7,188 bases of DNA from Aigarchaeota archaeon (GCA_025059415.1 JANXDQ010000003.1:8843-16030); one strand, 5' to 3'; numbered from the stretch's first letter, positions 1 through 5,311 are shown. Notes: generated by a model from the sequence alone, not told the origin. Numbers and translations: made by a program.

Positions 1-255
1 ATCAGGATAGAGGGAACGGCTTTCGGAGGATGCCCCCTAAACATCGAGGCAAAGCTCGAGGTCTGGGATAGCCCCAACTCCGCCGGCGTGGTGATCGATG
101 CATTAAGATGCGCTAAGATCGCCAAGGATAGGGGGATTGGAGGAGCCCTGATAAGTCCCTCAGCATACTTCATGAAGAGCCCTCCGGTCCAGTACCCGGA
201 CGAAGTCGCGAGACAGATGGTCGAAGAATTCATTGAGGGGAAGAGGGAGCGCTGA
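1..255 (+). CDS. ino1: myo-inositol-1-phosphate synthase, C-terminal part (5' end outside window)
   Basis: This is the last 84 codons of an open frame that is already open at base 1 and ends at TGA 253-255. The family converts glucose 6-phosphate to 1L-myo-inositol 1-phosphate with NAD; in archaea the product feeds inositol phospholipids and, in many hyperthermophiles, the solute di-myo-inositol phosphate. The visible part reads closely like the C-terminal region of the actinobacterial/archaeal-type enzyme: the run VWDSPNSAGVVIDALR, then AKIAKDRGIGG, then SPSAYFMKSPP with its invariant lysine, and a closing helix EEFIEGK. The N-terminal NAD-binding domain is not in the window, so start, promoter and upstream neighbours cannot be judged. 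Its stop lies 4 nt from the stop of the opposing DUF763 gene. The family call is firm. Which solute or lipid pathway it serves is inference. Confidence 0.93.
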   Translation: MRIEGTAFGGCPLNIEAKLEVWDSPNSAGVVIDALRCAKIAKDRGIGGALISPSAYFMKSPPVQYPDEVARQMVEEFIEGKRER

Positions 256-259
256 GTGT

Positions 260-1342
260 TCAGGAGAATTCATCCATCAATCTAAAAACATTCGACAACC
301 TACTAAGTGACTTCTTTTTCTCTATGAGGCTCATTCTTGAAGATTTTATGGCATCGACCAGTTCATAAAGCCATTTATCCTCCCTGATCATCGTTGGCAC
401 CTCACTAAATAAGATCGCGGGATCTTCTAAACTCGGATACGTATCGTAGAGCTCTATCGAGGCCGCGGCTAGGAATCTTATAACCGCTGGACCTACGCCG
501 TGAAGTGATAAGAGCTCTTCAAAATTCCTCGGAGCACTCCGATTAACCTGTAAGATCGTGGACCACTTTATCCTTGGAATGGTGAATGGGCATTTTCTCC
601 TCTCATGCGCGTCGAGATCCAGTAGGGTGGATTGCTCTGGCGGAAGTCGTTCATATAATCTCCTTAGTGAGGAGATGGCTGTGTTCACTGCTTCAACGCA
701 TACCGCCCTCGCCTCCGAGCTCTTACAGCTCGTCATATCTATTACTAGGCCCTGCCTCTCCGCTGAGACTATCCCGCTATGGGGTTCTTCGACGAAGCTT
801 CTCAGGTTTATCGAGGCCCAATGATATCTCCTAACGATGTTCGTCACAGGTTTTAATCCTTGTTGGATTATCACCCACTCCCCCTCACATGAAACCACCA
901 TGATATGTATGTAGAGCTCGAATCCATCTTGGATCGCCGCGCTATCGACCTTCGCAACCATCTTACTCGCATACTTTAAAGACCTCAAAGTTTCCTCATC
1001 GAAGCCGAAGATCTCCGCCACCCGATCAAGCTCCTCTGGGACCCTATATCCTTCGGGCCTCTTTCCTCCAACGATCGCGATCCCCATTTCCGGCTTGATG
1101 AAGTTTCTGAGGATGGCCGCGATTATCGATGTGGCGCCGCCCTCTAACTCGTCTAGGTAGGCTGAAGCCGAGAGGCCGTCAAAGAACACCGGCGAGGCGA
1201 GGCCGAGCATGAACTTCTTTGCCCCAAAGAGCTCGATGTAGGATTCCAAGATCTTCTCCAACGCATTCTCAACAGTTCTAAAATACCACTTAGGCTTCGA
1301 AGCGTGGAGTATCCGTAATTCCCTGAGGCCGGCGCGGTACAT
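260..1342 (-). CDS. divergent DUF763 family protein with helix-hairpin-helix
   Basis: A 360-residue protein that I assign to DUF763, a family of unknown function in archaea and some thermophilic bacteria. The best-preserved part is central: KVDSAAIQDGFELYIH (131-146), then GEWVIIQQGLK (154-164), RRYHW (171-175), EPHSGI (186-191) and an IDMTS block (201-205). AIVGGKRPE (89-97) matches the family's AGGK segment. Near the C-terminus, FEELLSLHGVGPAVIRFLA (274-292) is a helix-hairpin-helix, usually a non-specific DNA or RNA backbone binder. The start fits the family N-terminus (MxRxG followed by an LH pair and PKW). Other family signatures as I remember them are missing: LPLHGG, DWHSSG (here LDELEGG) and the C-terminal FAHGGKDG segment. 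It is the last leftward gene, 83 nt after the small membrane protein gene, and may be co-transcribed or have its own promoter. No signal peptide or membrane segment is seen, so it is probably cytoplasmic. Confidence 0.85.
   Translation of the reverse strand: MYRAGLRELRILHASKPKWYFRTVENALEKILESYIELFGAKKFMLGLASPVFFDGLSASAYLDELEGGATSIIAAILRNFIKPEMGIAIVGGKRPEGYRVPEELDRVAEIFGFDEETLRSLKYASKMVAKVDSAAIQDGFELYIHIMVVSCEGEWVIIQQGLKPVTNIVRRYHWASINLRSFVEEPHSGIVSAERQGLVIDMTSCKSSEARAVCVEAVNTAISSLRRLYERLPPEQSTLLDLDAHERRKCPFTIPRIKWSTILQVNRSAPRNFEELLSLHGVGPAVIRFLAAASIELYDTYPSLEDPAILFSEVPTMIREDKWLYELVDAIKSSRMSLIEKKKSLSRLSNVFRLMDEFS
312..319 (+). terminator. candidate poly-T terminator of the inositol-phosphate synthase gene
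   Basis: A pyrimidine run TTCTTTTT lies about 57 nt past the stop of the rightward gene, inside the 3' part of the opposing DUF763 gene. Archaeal RNA polymerase can terminate at short T tracts without a hairpin. It is the first T5 run after the stop, which is the only support. Confidence 0.3.
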
Positions 1343-1367
1343 CTCTCAGAAATTTCCATTTTCTAGG

Positions 1368-1374
1368 ATTAAAT
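1368..1374 (-). promoter_or_regulatory. possible TATA box of the DUF763 gene
   Basis: On the minus strand ATTTAAT is centred about 29 nt before the ATG at 1342, the distance expected for a leaderless or nearly leaderless archaeal transcript. No good Shine-Dalgarno precedes that ATG, which agrees. A second AT-rich site, GATATATC (1389-1396), lies farther upstream and is an alternative. Confidence 0.27.
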
Positions 1375-1425
1375 CATTCCGGTTTCGAGATATATCGAGG
1401 TATTACTTTGGTTTATATGGAGTAA

Positions 1426-1614
1426 TTATCGCCTCCAAACCTTCAAATAAATTGAGTACCCGATGGAGATTATGGTTGGAATTAGGAATACGTATATGAG
1501 GAATGTTTCTTCGAGGAAGGGAAAAATATAGAAGAGAATCGTGATGAGAACGAGTATTATCGAGGATAGCACCCAGGAGACCTCGTCATCTATTTCAAAC
1601 GACTTCTTCCTCAA
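1426..1614 (-). CDS. small two-helix membrane protein, function unknown
   Basis: A 62-residue frame starting with TTG at 1614, inside the last codons of rpoK (20-nt overlap), and ending TAA at 1426. After a charged N-terminus (MRKKSFEIDDE) come two hydrophobic stretches, about residues 12-31 and 37-57, joined by a short FPFLEET link, and then a basic end (LKVWRR). This predicts two membrane-spanning helices in the cytoplasmic membrane with both ends probably inside. I recognise no family. AAAGGAG lies about 13 nt before the TTG, rather far, so reading may depend on coupling to rpoK; a later GTG (residue 15) is an alternative start but would remove part of the first helix. The strong hydrophobic patterning and the overlap with rpoK argue for a real gene. 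What it does is unknown. Confidence 0.6.
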   Translation of the reverse strand: MRKKSFEIDDEVSWVLSSIILVLITILFYIFPFLEETFLIYVFLIPTIISIGYSIYLKVWRR

Positions 1615-1870
1615 TGGGTCTCAGCAGCTCCTTTAATGGTATATCGACATATGTTCCATCGGGCTTCTTTCTTCGGATGATTATCGGCAGGACCCCGGCC
1701 TCGAACTCCCTTATAGCAATGTCGATTGGCGTATCACCCGGCTTTACCTCAACTAATGGAAATGCTCCGAGCGATAGTTGGAGCGCTTTACCAGCAATTA
1801 TCCTAGCTTTTTCGTAGCGGGTAAGCGGCTGCCTATACGGGTCGGTTATCTTGATCTTACTACTCTTCAA
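1595..1870 (-). CDS. rpoK: DNA-directed RNA polymerase subunit K (Rpb6/omega homologue)
   Basis: A 91-residue protein matching archaeal RpoK, the counterpart of eukaryotic Rpb6 and bacterial omega, which helps assemble and hold the largest polymerase subunit. The diagnostic core is LTRYEKARIIAGKALQLS (16-33), followed by a GAFPLVEV stretch, the acidic IDIAIREFE helix, the VLPIIIRRKKPDG strand and a closing DIPLKELL. The family is usually about 55-100 residues, so this is full length. The start is TTG at 1870, which overlaps the thermosome stop by 11 nt. There is no clear Shine-Dalgarno before it, so translation probably depends on ribosomes finishing the thermosome. The conserved core begins only at residue 16, so a slightly shorter N-terminus cannot be excluded. 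Its 3' end overlaps the small membrane protein gene. Confidence 0.94.
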   Translation of the reverse strand: MKSSKIKITDPYRQPLTRYEKARIIAGKALQLSLGAFPLVEVKPGDTPIDIAIREFEAGVLPIIIRRKKPDGTYVDIPLKELLRPIEEEVV

Positions 1871-3512
1871 AGGAGGACTCTTCCTTCTCCTCTTCTTTGC
1901 CTTTCTTCTTCTCCTCGAGCCTGGATGCAGCGATTATGTCGTCGATCTTCAGTATCATCGCCGCGGCCTCGACAGCCGCCTTTATCGCCTGCTTCTTGAC
2001 GAGCGCTGGCTCTAATACCTCAAGCTTGTACATGTCATCGAACTTGCCCTCCATCACATTTATGCCCGCCCATTTTTCTCCAGCCTTGTGTTTCGCCCTG
2101 AGTGAGACTATGCTCTCAATTGGGTCTAACCCGGCGTTTTCGGCGAGCTGCATCGGGATGACTTCCAATGCTTCAGCGAATTTCTCGACTGCCAGCTGCT
2201 CCTTCCCAGCGAGTGATTTCGCGTAGTCCCTTAAACTTAATGCCACCTCGACCTCCGGCGATCCCCCGCCAGCCACTATCTTGTTCTCGACTAGGACATC
2301 CTTCACGACGTTTAATGCATCCTTCAGGGACCTCTCGGCCTCATCGACGAGCCTCTTGGTTCCTCCCCTGACGAGTATTGTTATCGACTTCGGGTTTTCG
2401 CATTTCTCCACGAAGACCATTTTATCTTCTCCAACGCGCCTCTCCTCAACTAGCTTAGCTCTCCCAAGATCCTTCTCGGTAAGCTCCTCTATCCGGGTTA
2501 TGATCCGCGCCCCAGTCGCCCTAGAAATCTTTTCCATGTCGGATCTCTTGATCCTCCTCACTGCGAGGATGCCCTTCCTCGCCAGGAAGTGTTGGGCCAA
2601 GTCGTCGATTCCTTTCTGACAAAGGACTACGTTGGCTCCTATAGTCGCGATCTTCTCCACCATCTCCTTGAGCATCTGCTCCTCCTGCTCCATGAAGGCC
2701 TTCATCTGCTCCGGGGTCTCGATGTGTAGCTTCGCATCAAATTCGGTCTTCTCGATCTCCAGTGGGCAGTCTAGGAGCGCGATCTTGGCGTCGTGGACGA
2801 TCTTGGGCATCCCCGGATGTACGACCTCCTTATCGAGGACCACGCCGTCAATTATTGCCGTGTCCCTTATCGACTGACCTTCCTTCTTCTCTATCTTGAT
2901 GTTGTCGAGGTCGACCTGCCATTTCCCATTCACCTGCTCGGCGACCCTGAGAACCGCCTTAACGGCCAATTCGGCCAGGTAGTCGGCATCCTCAGAGACC
3001 ACTTTTGCGGCCATGGATGTCTTGGCAACTTTCTTCAGGACCTTCTCATCAGTAGCCGAGACGGGGATCGCGATCTCATCAAATACCTCTAGAGCCTTCT
3101 TTGCCGCCTTCTTGTAACCCTCAATGATCAATGTGGGGTGAACCTCCTTCTCGATTAGCTCCTCCGCTTTTGTGAGGAGCTCTCCGGCGAGGACGACTAC
3201 CGTAGTAGTCCCGTCTCCGACCTCGGCATCCTGCGCCTTAGCAACCTCGACGAGCATCTTAGCCACGGGGTGCTCTACGTCCATCTCCTTCAGGATCGTC
3301 GCGCCGTCACTGGTTATTGTGACATCGCCGAAGCTGTCGACGAGCATCTTGTCCATTCCTCGGGGCCCGAGCGATGACCTCATGGCCTCGGCTATCACTT
3401 TGGCTACCATGATGTTGTTGAGCTGAGCTTCCCTACCACGCGTTCTCTGCGTGCCCTCCCTCAGGATTATGACGGGGATTCCCCCAGCTGCAGAGGGTAC
3501 GGCTTCAGCCAT
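1860..3512 (-). CDS. ths: thermosome subunit (group II chaperonin)
   Basis: A full-length 550-residue subunit of the archaeal ATP-driven folding chamber, related to eukaryotic CCT. The equatorial domain carries LGPRGMDKM (48-56), TSDGATIL (67-74) and the phosphate-binding GDGTTT (99-104, Asp100). SLKDAL (395-400) supplies the second conserved catalytic aspartate, Asp398, and VAGGGSPE (413-420) also lines the nucleotide pocket. The intermediate and apical parts lie between about 145 and 400, with the apical lid region near 240-290. The tail is a charged lysine/glutamate run (EKKKGKEEEKEE) and not the GGM-rich tail many archaeal subunits have. Only one subunit gene is visible, so homo- or hetero-oligomer cannot be told. 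The ATG at 3512 follows a strong Shine-Dalgarno, with a clear TATA box farther up. It is the first gene of the leftward group that continues with rpoK, an arrangement that could couple polymerase subunit supply to chaperonin expression. Confidence 0.97.
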   Translation of the reverse strand: MAEAVPSAAGGIPVIILREGTQRTRGREAQLNNIMVAKVIAEAMRSSLGPRGMDKMLVDSFGDVTITSDGATILKEMDVEHPVAKMLVEVAKAQDAEVGDGTTTVVVLAGELLTKAEELIEKEVHPTLIIEGYKKAAKKALEVFDEIAIPVSATDEKVLKKVAKTSMAAKVVSEDADYLAELAVKAVLRVAEQVNGKWQVDLDNIKIEKKEGQSIRDTAIIDGVVLDKEVVHPGMPKIVHDAKIALLDCPLEIEKTEFDAKLHIETPEQMKAFMEQEEQMLKEMVEKIATIGANVVLCQKGIDDLAQHFLARKGILAVRRIKRSDMEKISRATGARIITRIEELTEKDLGRAKLVEERRVGEDKMVFVEKCENPKSITILVRGGTKRLVDEAERSLKDALNVVKDVLVENKIVAGGGSPEVEVALSLRDYAKSLAGKEQLAVEKFAEALEVIPMQLAENAGLDPIESIVSLRAKHKAGEKWAGINVMEGKFDDMYKLEVLEPALVKKQAIKAAVEAAAMILKIDDIIAASRLEEKKKGKEEEKEESSFEE

Positions 3513-3518
3513 AAAACC

Positions 3519-3526
3519 TCACCTCC
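3519..3526 (-). promoter_or_regulatory. strong Shine-Dalgarno of the thermosome gene
   Basis: On the minus strand GGAGGTGA lies 6 nt before the ATG at 3512, a near-perfect match to the archaeal 16S rRNA 3' end. It fixes the start and fits a highly expressed protein. Confidence 0.85.
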
Positions 3527-3536
3527 AATAACCCCA

Positions 3537-3574
3537 GTCTTATGAGGACATGGGGCTATTTATAAACCTAAGAC
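3537..3574. repeat. inverted repeat flanking the thermosome TATA box
   Basis: GTCTTA (3537-3542) and TAAGAC (3569-3574) are perfect 6-bp inverted arms 26 nt apart. One lies just upstream of the TATA box and the other near the predicted transcription start. It could be an operator for a stress regulator; arms this short can also arise by chance. Confidence 0.3.
3557..3566 (-). promoter_or_regulatory. TATA box of the thermosome-rpoK transcription unit
   Basis: On the minus strand TTTATAAATA is centred about 49 nt before the ATG. A start site about 26 nt downstream gives a leader of roughly 22 nt, enough to hold the Shine-Dalgarno. A weaker, more distal AT box lies in GCTTAAAAGC (3591-3600). 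Confidence 0.72.
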
Positions 3575-3740
3575 CGCCCACGGACGACCTGCTTTTAAGC
3601 CCGTCAACAGCTCAATTTCGCTCAAAAGCCGAGCTCATTCGCGATGGCCTTGTGGGTGGATGTAAGAAGCACCTAACTAATGATGTAGAGTAAAATGTCC
3701 TTTGATGACGAGGTAGGGCTCTTCGCGGCCATAATTGAGT

Positions 3741-3756
3741 TGAAACTATTTATAAT
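3741..3756 (+). promoter_or_regulatory. rightward TATA-like promoter element, target unclear
   Basis: TGAAACTA followed by TTTATAAT has the look of an archaeal BRE plus TATA box and predicts a transcript start near 3778. The next gene start is at 3924. The element could therefore give the regulator gene a leader of about 145 nt, or drive a small RNA or leaderless 11-residue peptide starting at ATG 3777. Confidence 0.42.
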
Positions 3757-3800
3757 ATGCGGATTTTGCTCAGAAAATGGAACAGATCTCAATAACGGGG

Positions 3801-3825
3801 GCCGTGGAGTAAATTCTCCCGCGGC
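3801..3825 (+). repeat. GC-rich hairpin in the spacer
   Basis: GCCGTGG (3801-3807) pairs with CCGCGGC (3819-3825), with one G-U pair; after a bulge, AG/CT extends the stem around a TAAATT loop. It would lie about 20 nt into a transcript starting near 3778. Role unknown. Confidence 0.4.
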
Positions 3826-3837
3826 GTTGCTTGGAAT

Positions 3838-3869
3838 TGATCAAAAAATGAGCACCAAAGATCTGATCA
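3838..3869. repeat. two TGATCA palindromes upstream of the regulator promoter
   Basis: TGATCA occurs at 3838-3843 and 3864-3869, 26 bp apart centre to centre, just upstream of the probable TATA box at 3879. Ribbon-helix-helix proteins often bind such short spaced sites and repress their own gene. That this is the operator is inference. Confidence 0.3.
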
Positions 3870-3873
3870 TTAA

Positions 3874-3885
3874 GAAAGTTTTATG
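3874..3885 (+). promoter_or_regulatory. probable promoter of the ribbon-helix-helix gene
   Basis: GAAAG (BRE-like) is followed by TTTTATG. A start about 26 nt downstream, near 3908, leaves a 16-nt leader that still contains the GGGGTG ribosome binding site at 3913-3918. Confidence 0.45.
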
Positions 3886-3923
3886 AAAAAGGCATGGTTT
3901 TCCTAGTTAATCGGGGTGTGGAG

Positions 3924-4064
3924 ATGAAGCTCATATCGGTCAAGATGCCTGAGGCCTTAATAGAGGGCATGGATGAACTTGTTAGGAGGGGCGCATATCC
4001 CAGTAGGAGCGCCGTGATGCGTACAGCCGTTAGGGATCTTTTAAAAAAGGAACTCTGGAAATGA
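3924..4064 (+). CDS. short ribbon-helix-helix (CopG/Arc-type) DNA-binding protein
   Basis: A 46-residue frame, MKLISVKMPEALIEGMDE at the N-terminus, ending TGA 4062-4064. It has the shape of a minimal ribbon-helix-helix protein: a beta strand (LISVKMP, 3-9), helix A (EALIEGMDELVRRG), a turn with YPSRS (25-29), and helix B (AVMRTAVRDLLKKEL). The YPSRSxxxRxAxRxLL pattern is typical of archaeal members. Such proteins dimerise through the strand, which also contacts bases, and act as repressors or antitoxins. GGGGTG lies 5 nt before the ATG. There is no toxin-like frame beside it, so a free-standing regulator seems likelier than half of a toxin-antitoxin pair. Its stop is 2 nt from the stop of the opposing gene. 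The fold call is firm; the target is unknown, though the TGATCA pair upstream suggests self-control. Confidence 0.82.
   Translation: MKLISVKMPEALIEGMDELVRRGAYPSRSAVMRTAVRDLLKKELWK
4043..4048 (-). terminator. candidate poly-T terminator of the aIF2 beta operon
   Basis: On the minus strand a TTTTTT run begins 18 nt after the stop of the leftward duplicated protein gene, inside the last lysine codons of the opposing regulator gene. A short T tract at this distance is a plausible archaeal terminator. Confidence 0.4.
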
Positions 4065-4066
4065 GG

Positions 4067-4789
4067 CTAGCTCCGGGATCGATGCCTCAACCGCAGAAAA
4101 GGTATATTTTTCACCGTCACGACGCGGCCGTAAAAGTATTTCATGTCAGAGGCGCTGTCTGCATACAGCAACTCTTCTCCTCCATTTAATGGCCGATACT
4201 TTATGAAGGGAGCCGGCGGCTCATTACTCTCGATATAGAAAAAGACTGGGAGCGCGTTCGCCTCATAGTAGTCGTAGAAGGGGGTTATTACTCCTAGGAT
4301 GTGTTTCCCGGCCTCGGATTCACAATGCCATAAGGGCGGCGAGGCCACATCATCGCTCATTATCATTAAGACCCTGATTAGCGAGGAGAGATTCTTAGCC
4401 TTTATCGAGATGGGCTTTTCCCTCAACCCCCTCTTAGATGACAAGGCCCTCGTTATGATCTTCGGCGGCTCCTCTAACTCGACGACAGGCCCATATGCAT
4501 ACCTAGTGTTGCTTGAATTACTTGTGAAAAAGACTTTTTCGACTTCTATGCTGGTGTAGGCTACGTATCCCCCGAGCTCTCCCTCGATTCCGGTGTACGC
4601 GAATATTGGGAGACTCCCACGCCAATAGGGTATTGAGAAGAGGTTTCCGAGGACTCTCTTTCCACGGTATTCGAATGCCCAGAAGAGCGGCTGGACATCA
4701 GCTCTACTCATGGCCAATCTAGCTAAGTTTAGTAGGTCCACCACTTCCAAGGCCAGTGGCGGCCTCTTAGAAGCCTCGATCGCCTTCAA
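4067..4789 (-). CDS. unrecognised protein made of two copies of one ~90-residue module
   Basis: A 240-residue protein of no family I recognise. The two halves are homologous: residues 12-109 and 126-230 share a leading helix (LLNLARLAMSRADV / LSSLIRVLMIMSDDV), a PLFW / PPLW strand with a following acidic residue, GKRVLG / GKHILG, LPIFAY / LPVFFY, an SNSSNTRYAYGPVV / SASDMKYFYGRVV stretch and a closing proline. Each copy looks like one helix followed by an aromatic-rich beta domain. The linker (110-125) and the tail (LRLRHRSRS) are basic, which could suit nucleic-acid contact, but no catalytic motif or metal cluster is seen. No signal peptide or membrane segment is evident. The start is TTG at 4789, supported by GAGGTGAG 5 nt upstream. 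It follows aIF2 beta by 31 nt on the same strand and is probably co-transcribed, so a link to translation is possible but only inference. Confidence 0.8.
   Translation of the reverse strand: MKAIEASKRPPLALEVVDLLNLARLAMSRADVQPLFWAFEYRGKRVLGNLFSIPYWRGSLPIFAYTGIEGELGGYVAYTSIEVEKVFFTSNSSNTRYAYGPVVELEEPPKIITRALSSKRGLREKPISIKAKNLSSLIRVLMIMSDDVASPPLWHCESEAGKHILGVITPFYDYYEANALPVFFYIESNEPPAPFIKYRPLNGGEELLYADSASDMKYFYGRVVTVKNIPFLRLRHRSRS
4107..4111 (+). terminator. candidate poly-T terminator of the ribbon-helix-helix gene
   Basis: A TTTTT run, preceded by TATA, lies 42 nt past the stop of the regulator gene and inside the opposing gene. It is the first T5 tract downstream. Confidence 0.3.
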
Positions 4790-4794
4790 CCCCC

Positions 4795-4802
4795 CTCACC
4801 TC
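4795..4802 (-). promoter_or_regulatory. Shine-Dalgarno that fixes a TTG start
   Basis: GAGGTGAG on the minus strand lies 5 nt before the TTG at 4789, inside the gap after aIF2 beta. It supports TTG as start and shows the second gene has its own ribosome entry. Confidence 0.7.
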
Positions 4803-4820
4803 AAGTGAATCGAGCCATGA

Positions 4821-5279
4821 TTAGATCTTTCTCAAGGAGCTCTTGGCGCCGCAGATCTCACAAACCAAGAATCTCAATCTCTTCTCTGATACTATTTTTG
4901 TATCAAGGCCACCGCAGATCGGGCACTTTACAAACTCCTTTACATAGAGCTCTATAAGCCTCTTGAACTCCTCGTTGGTGAACTTTCCCTGGATTATGAG
5001 CCTCTCGCTCTCCAGCGAGCCCGGCTTGCCCGATTCCTTGAAGATGAATCTTGCGAGGTGCTGGGGATCCCTATTTAGCTTCTCGGCCATCTCCTTGAAG
5101 TTCATTATCATGGTTCTCCTTGCTTCATGTAATATCTCGGGGTTAAGGACTATTAGCCGGTCGCCGATCTTCCCTATCGTTTGCGGTACCCTCGACATGA
5201 CATCCTCCAAGATCCTCAGGTATCCCTCCTTCGTCTTGATCAGCTCCTCCCAACTCAAGGGCCTAGTGGAAGATTCCAC
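4821..5279 (-). CDS. eif2b: translation initiation factor aIF2, beta subunit
   Basis: A 152-residue protein, close to the usual 135-150 residues of archaeal aIF2 beta. This subunit joins the gamma GTPase that carries initiator Met-tRNA to the small ribosomal subunit. The central domain has the family run NFKEMAEKLNRDPQHLARF (60-78), then an SERLIIQGKF strand (91-100) and the FKRLIELYVKEFVKCP helix. The C-terminal zinc ribbon has all four ligands, Cys119, Cys122, Cys140 and Cys143, spaced CxxC-17-CxxC, and ends in GAKSSLRKI. The N-terminal helix that contacts the gamma subunit is present (LSWEELIKTKEGYL). The start is GTG at 5279: an in-frame TGA two codons upstream rules out a longer form. 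There is no Shine-Dalgarno, which suits a nearly leaderless first gene transcribed from the spacer shared with sahH. It leads a two-gene operon. Confidence 0.96.
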   Translation of the reverse strand: MESSTRPLSWEELIKTKEGYLRILEDVMSRVPQTIGKIGDRLIVLNPEILHEARRTMIMNFKEMAEKLNRDPQHLARFIFKESGKPGSLESERLIIQGKFTNEEFKRLIELYVKEFVKCPICGGLDTKIVSEKRLRFLVCEICGAKSSLRKI

Positions 5280-5311
5280 AATTCACTTATTTAGTTTGTC
5301 GTCTCAACAAG

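Larger units (their letters stand above)
3513..3923. other. non-coding stretch between thermosome and the ribbon-helix-helix gene
   Basis: This 411-bp spacer separates divergent genes. The left 60 bp hold the thermosome leader and promoter. The middle (about 3575-3740) shows nothing I can name: its small frames lack ribosome binding sites and recognisable sequence. The right part has a rightward TATA-like element (3741-3756), an 11-codon frame starting at about the predicted transcript start (ATG 3777, stop 3812), a GC-rich hairpin (3801-3825), paired CAGATCT/AGATCTG arms (3783-3789 and 3859-3865), two TGATCA sites and the probable regulator promoter. No tRNA-like T-arm or complete C/D-box pair was found. 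Confidence 0.6.

Noticed and set aside
1897..3426. Several 80-110 codon rightward frames opposite the thermosome gene
   Set aside because: They are serine- and proline-rich mirrors of a highly conserved coding sequence with no initiation signals.
3677..3710. C/D-box guide RNA, suggested by ATGATGT and TTGATGA
   Set aside because: No CTGA D box follows at the right distance on this strand, and the reverse strand has only imperfect boxes about 95 nt apart.
3777..3848. Possible decayed ribbon-helix-helix gene: MEQISITGAVE, stop, ILPRRCLELIKK in one frame
   Set aside because: The likeness to the neighbouring regulator is limited to a strand-like start and would need stop readthrough and a frame change. 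Too weak.
3695..3886. 63-codon rightward open frame in the spacer
   Set aside because: No ribosome binding site before its ATG, no recognisable sequence, and it runs through a promoter-like element and a hairpin. More likely chance.
3924..4789. Toxin-antitoxin pair made of the ribbon-helix-helix gene and the opposing duplicated protein gene
   Set aside because: The two are convergent and not co-directional, and the larger protein shows no toxin motif and sits in the aIF2 beta operon.
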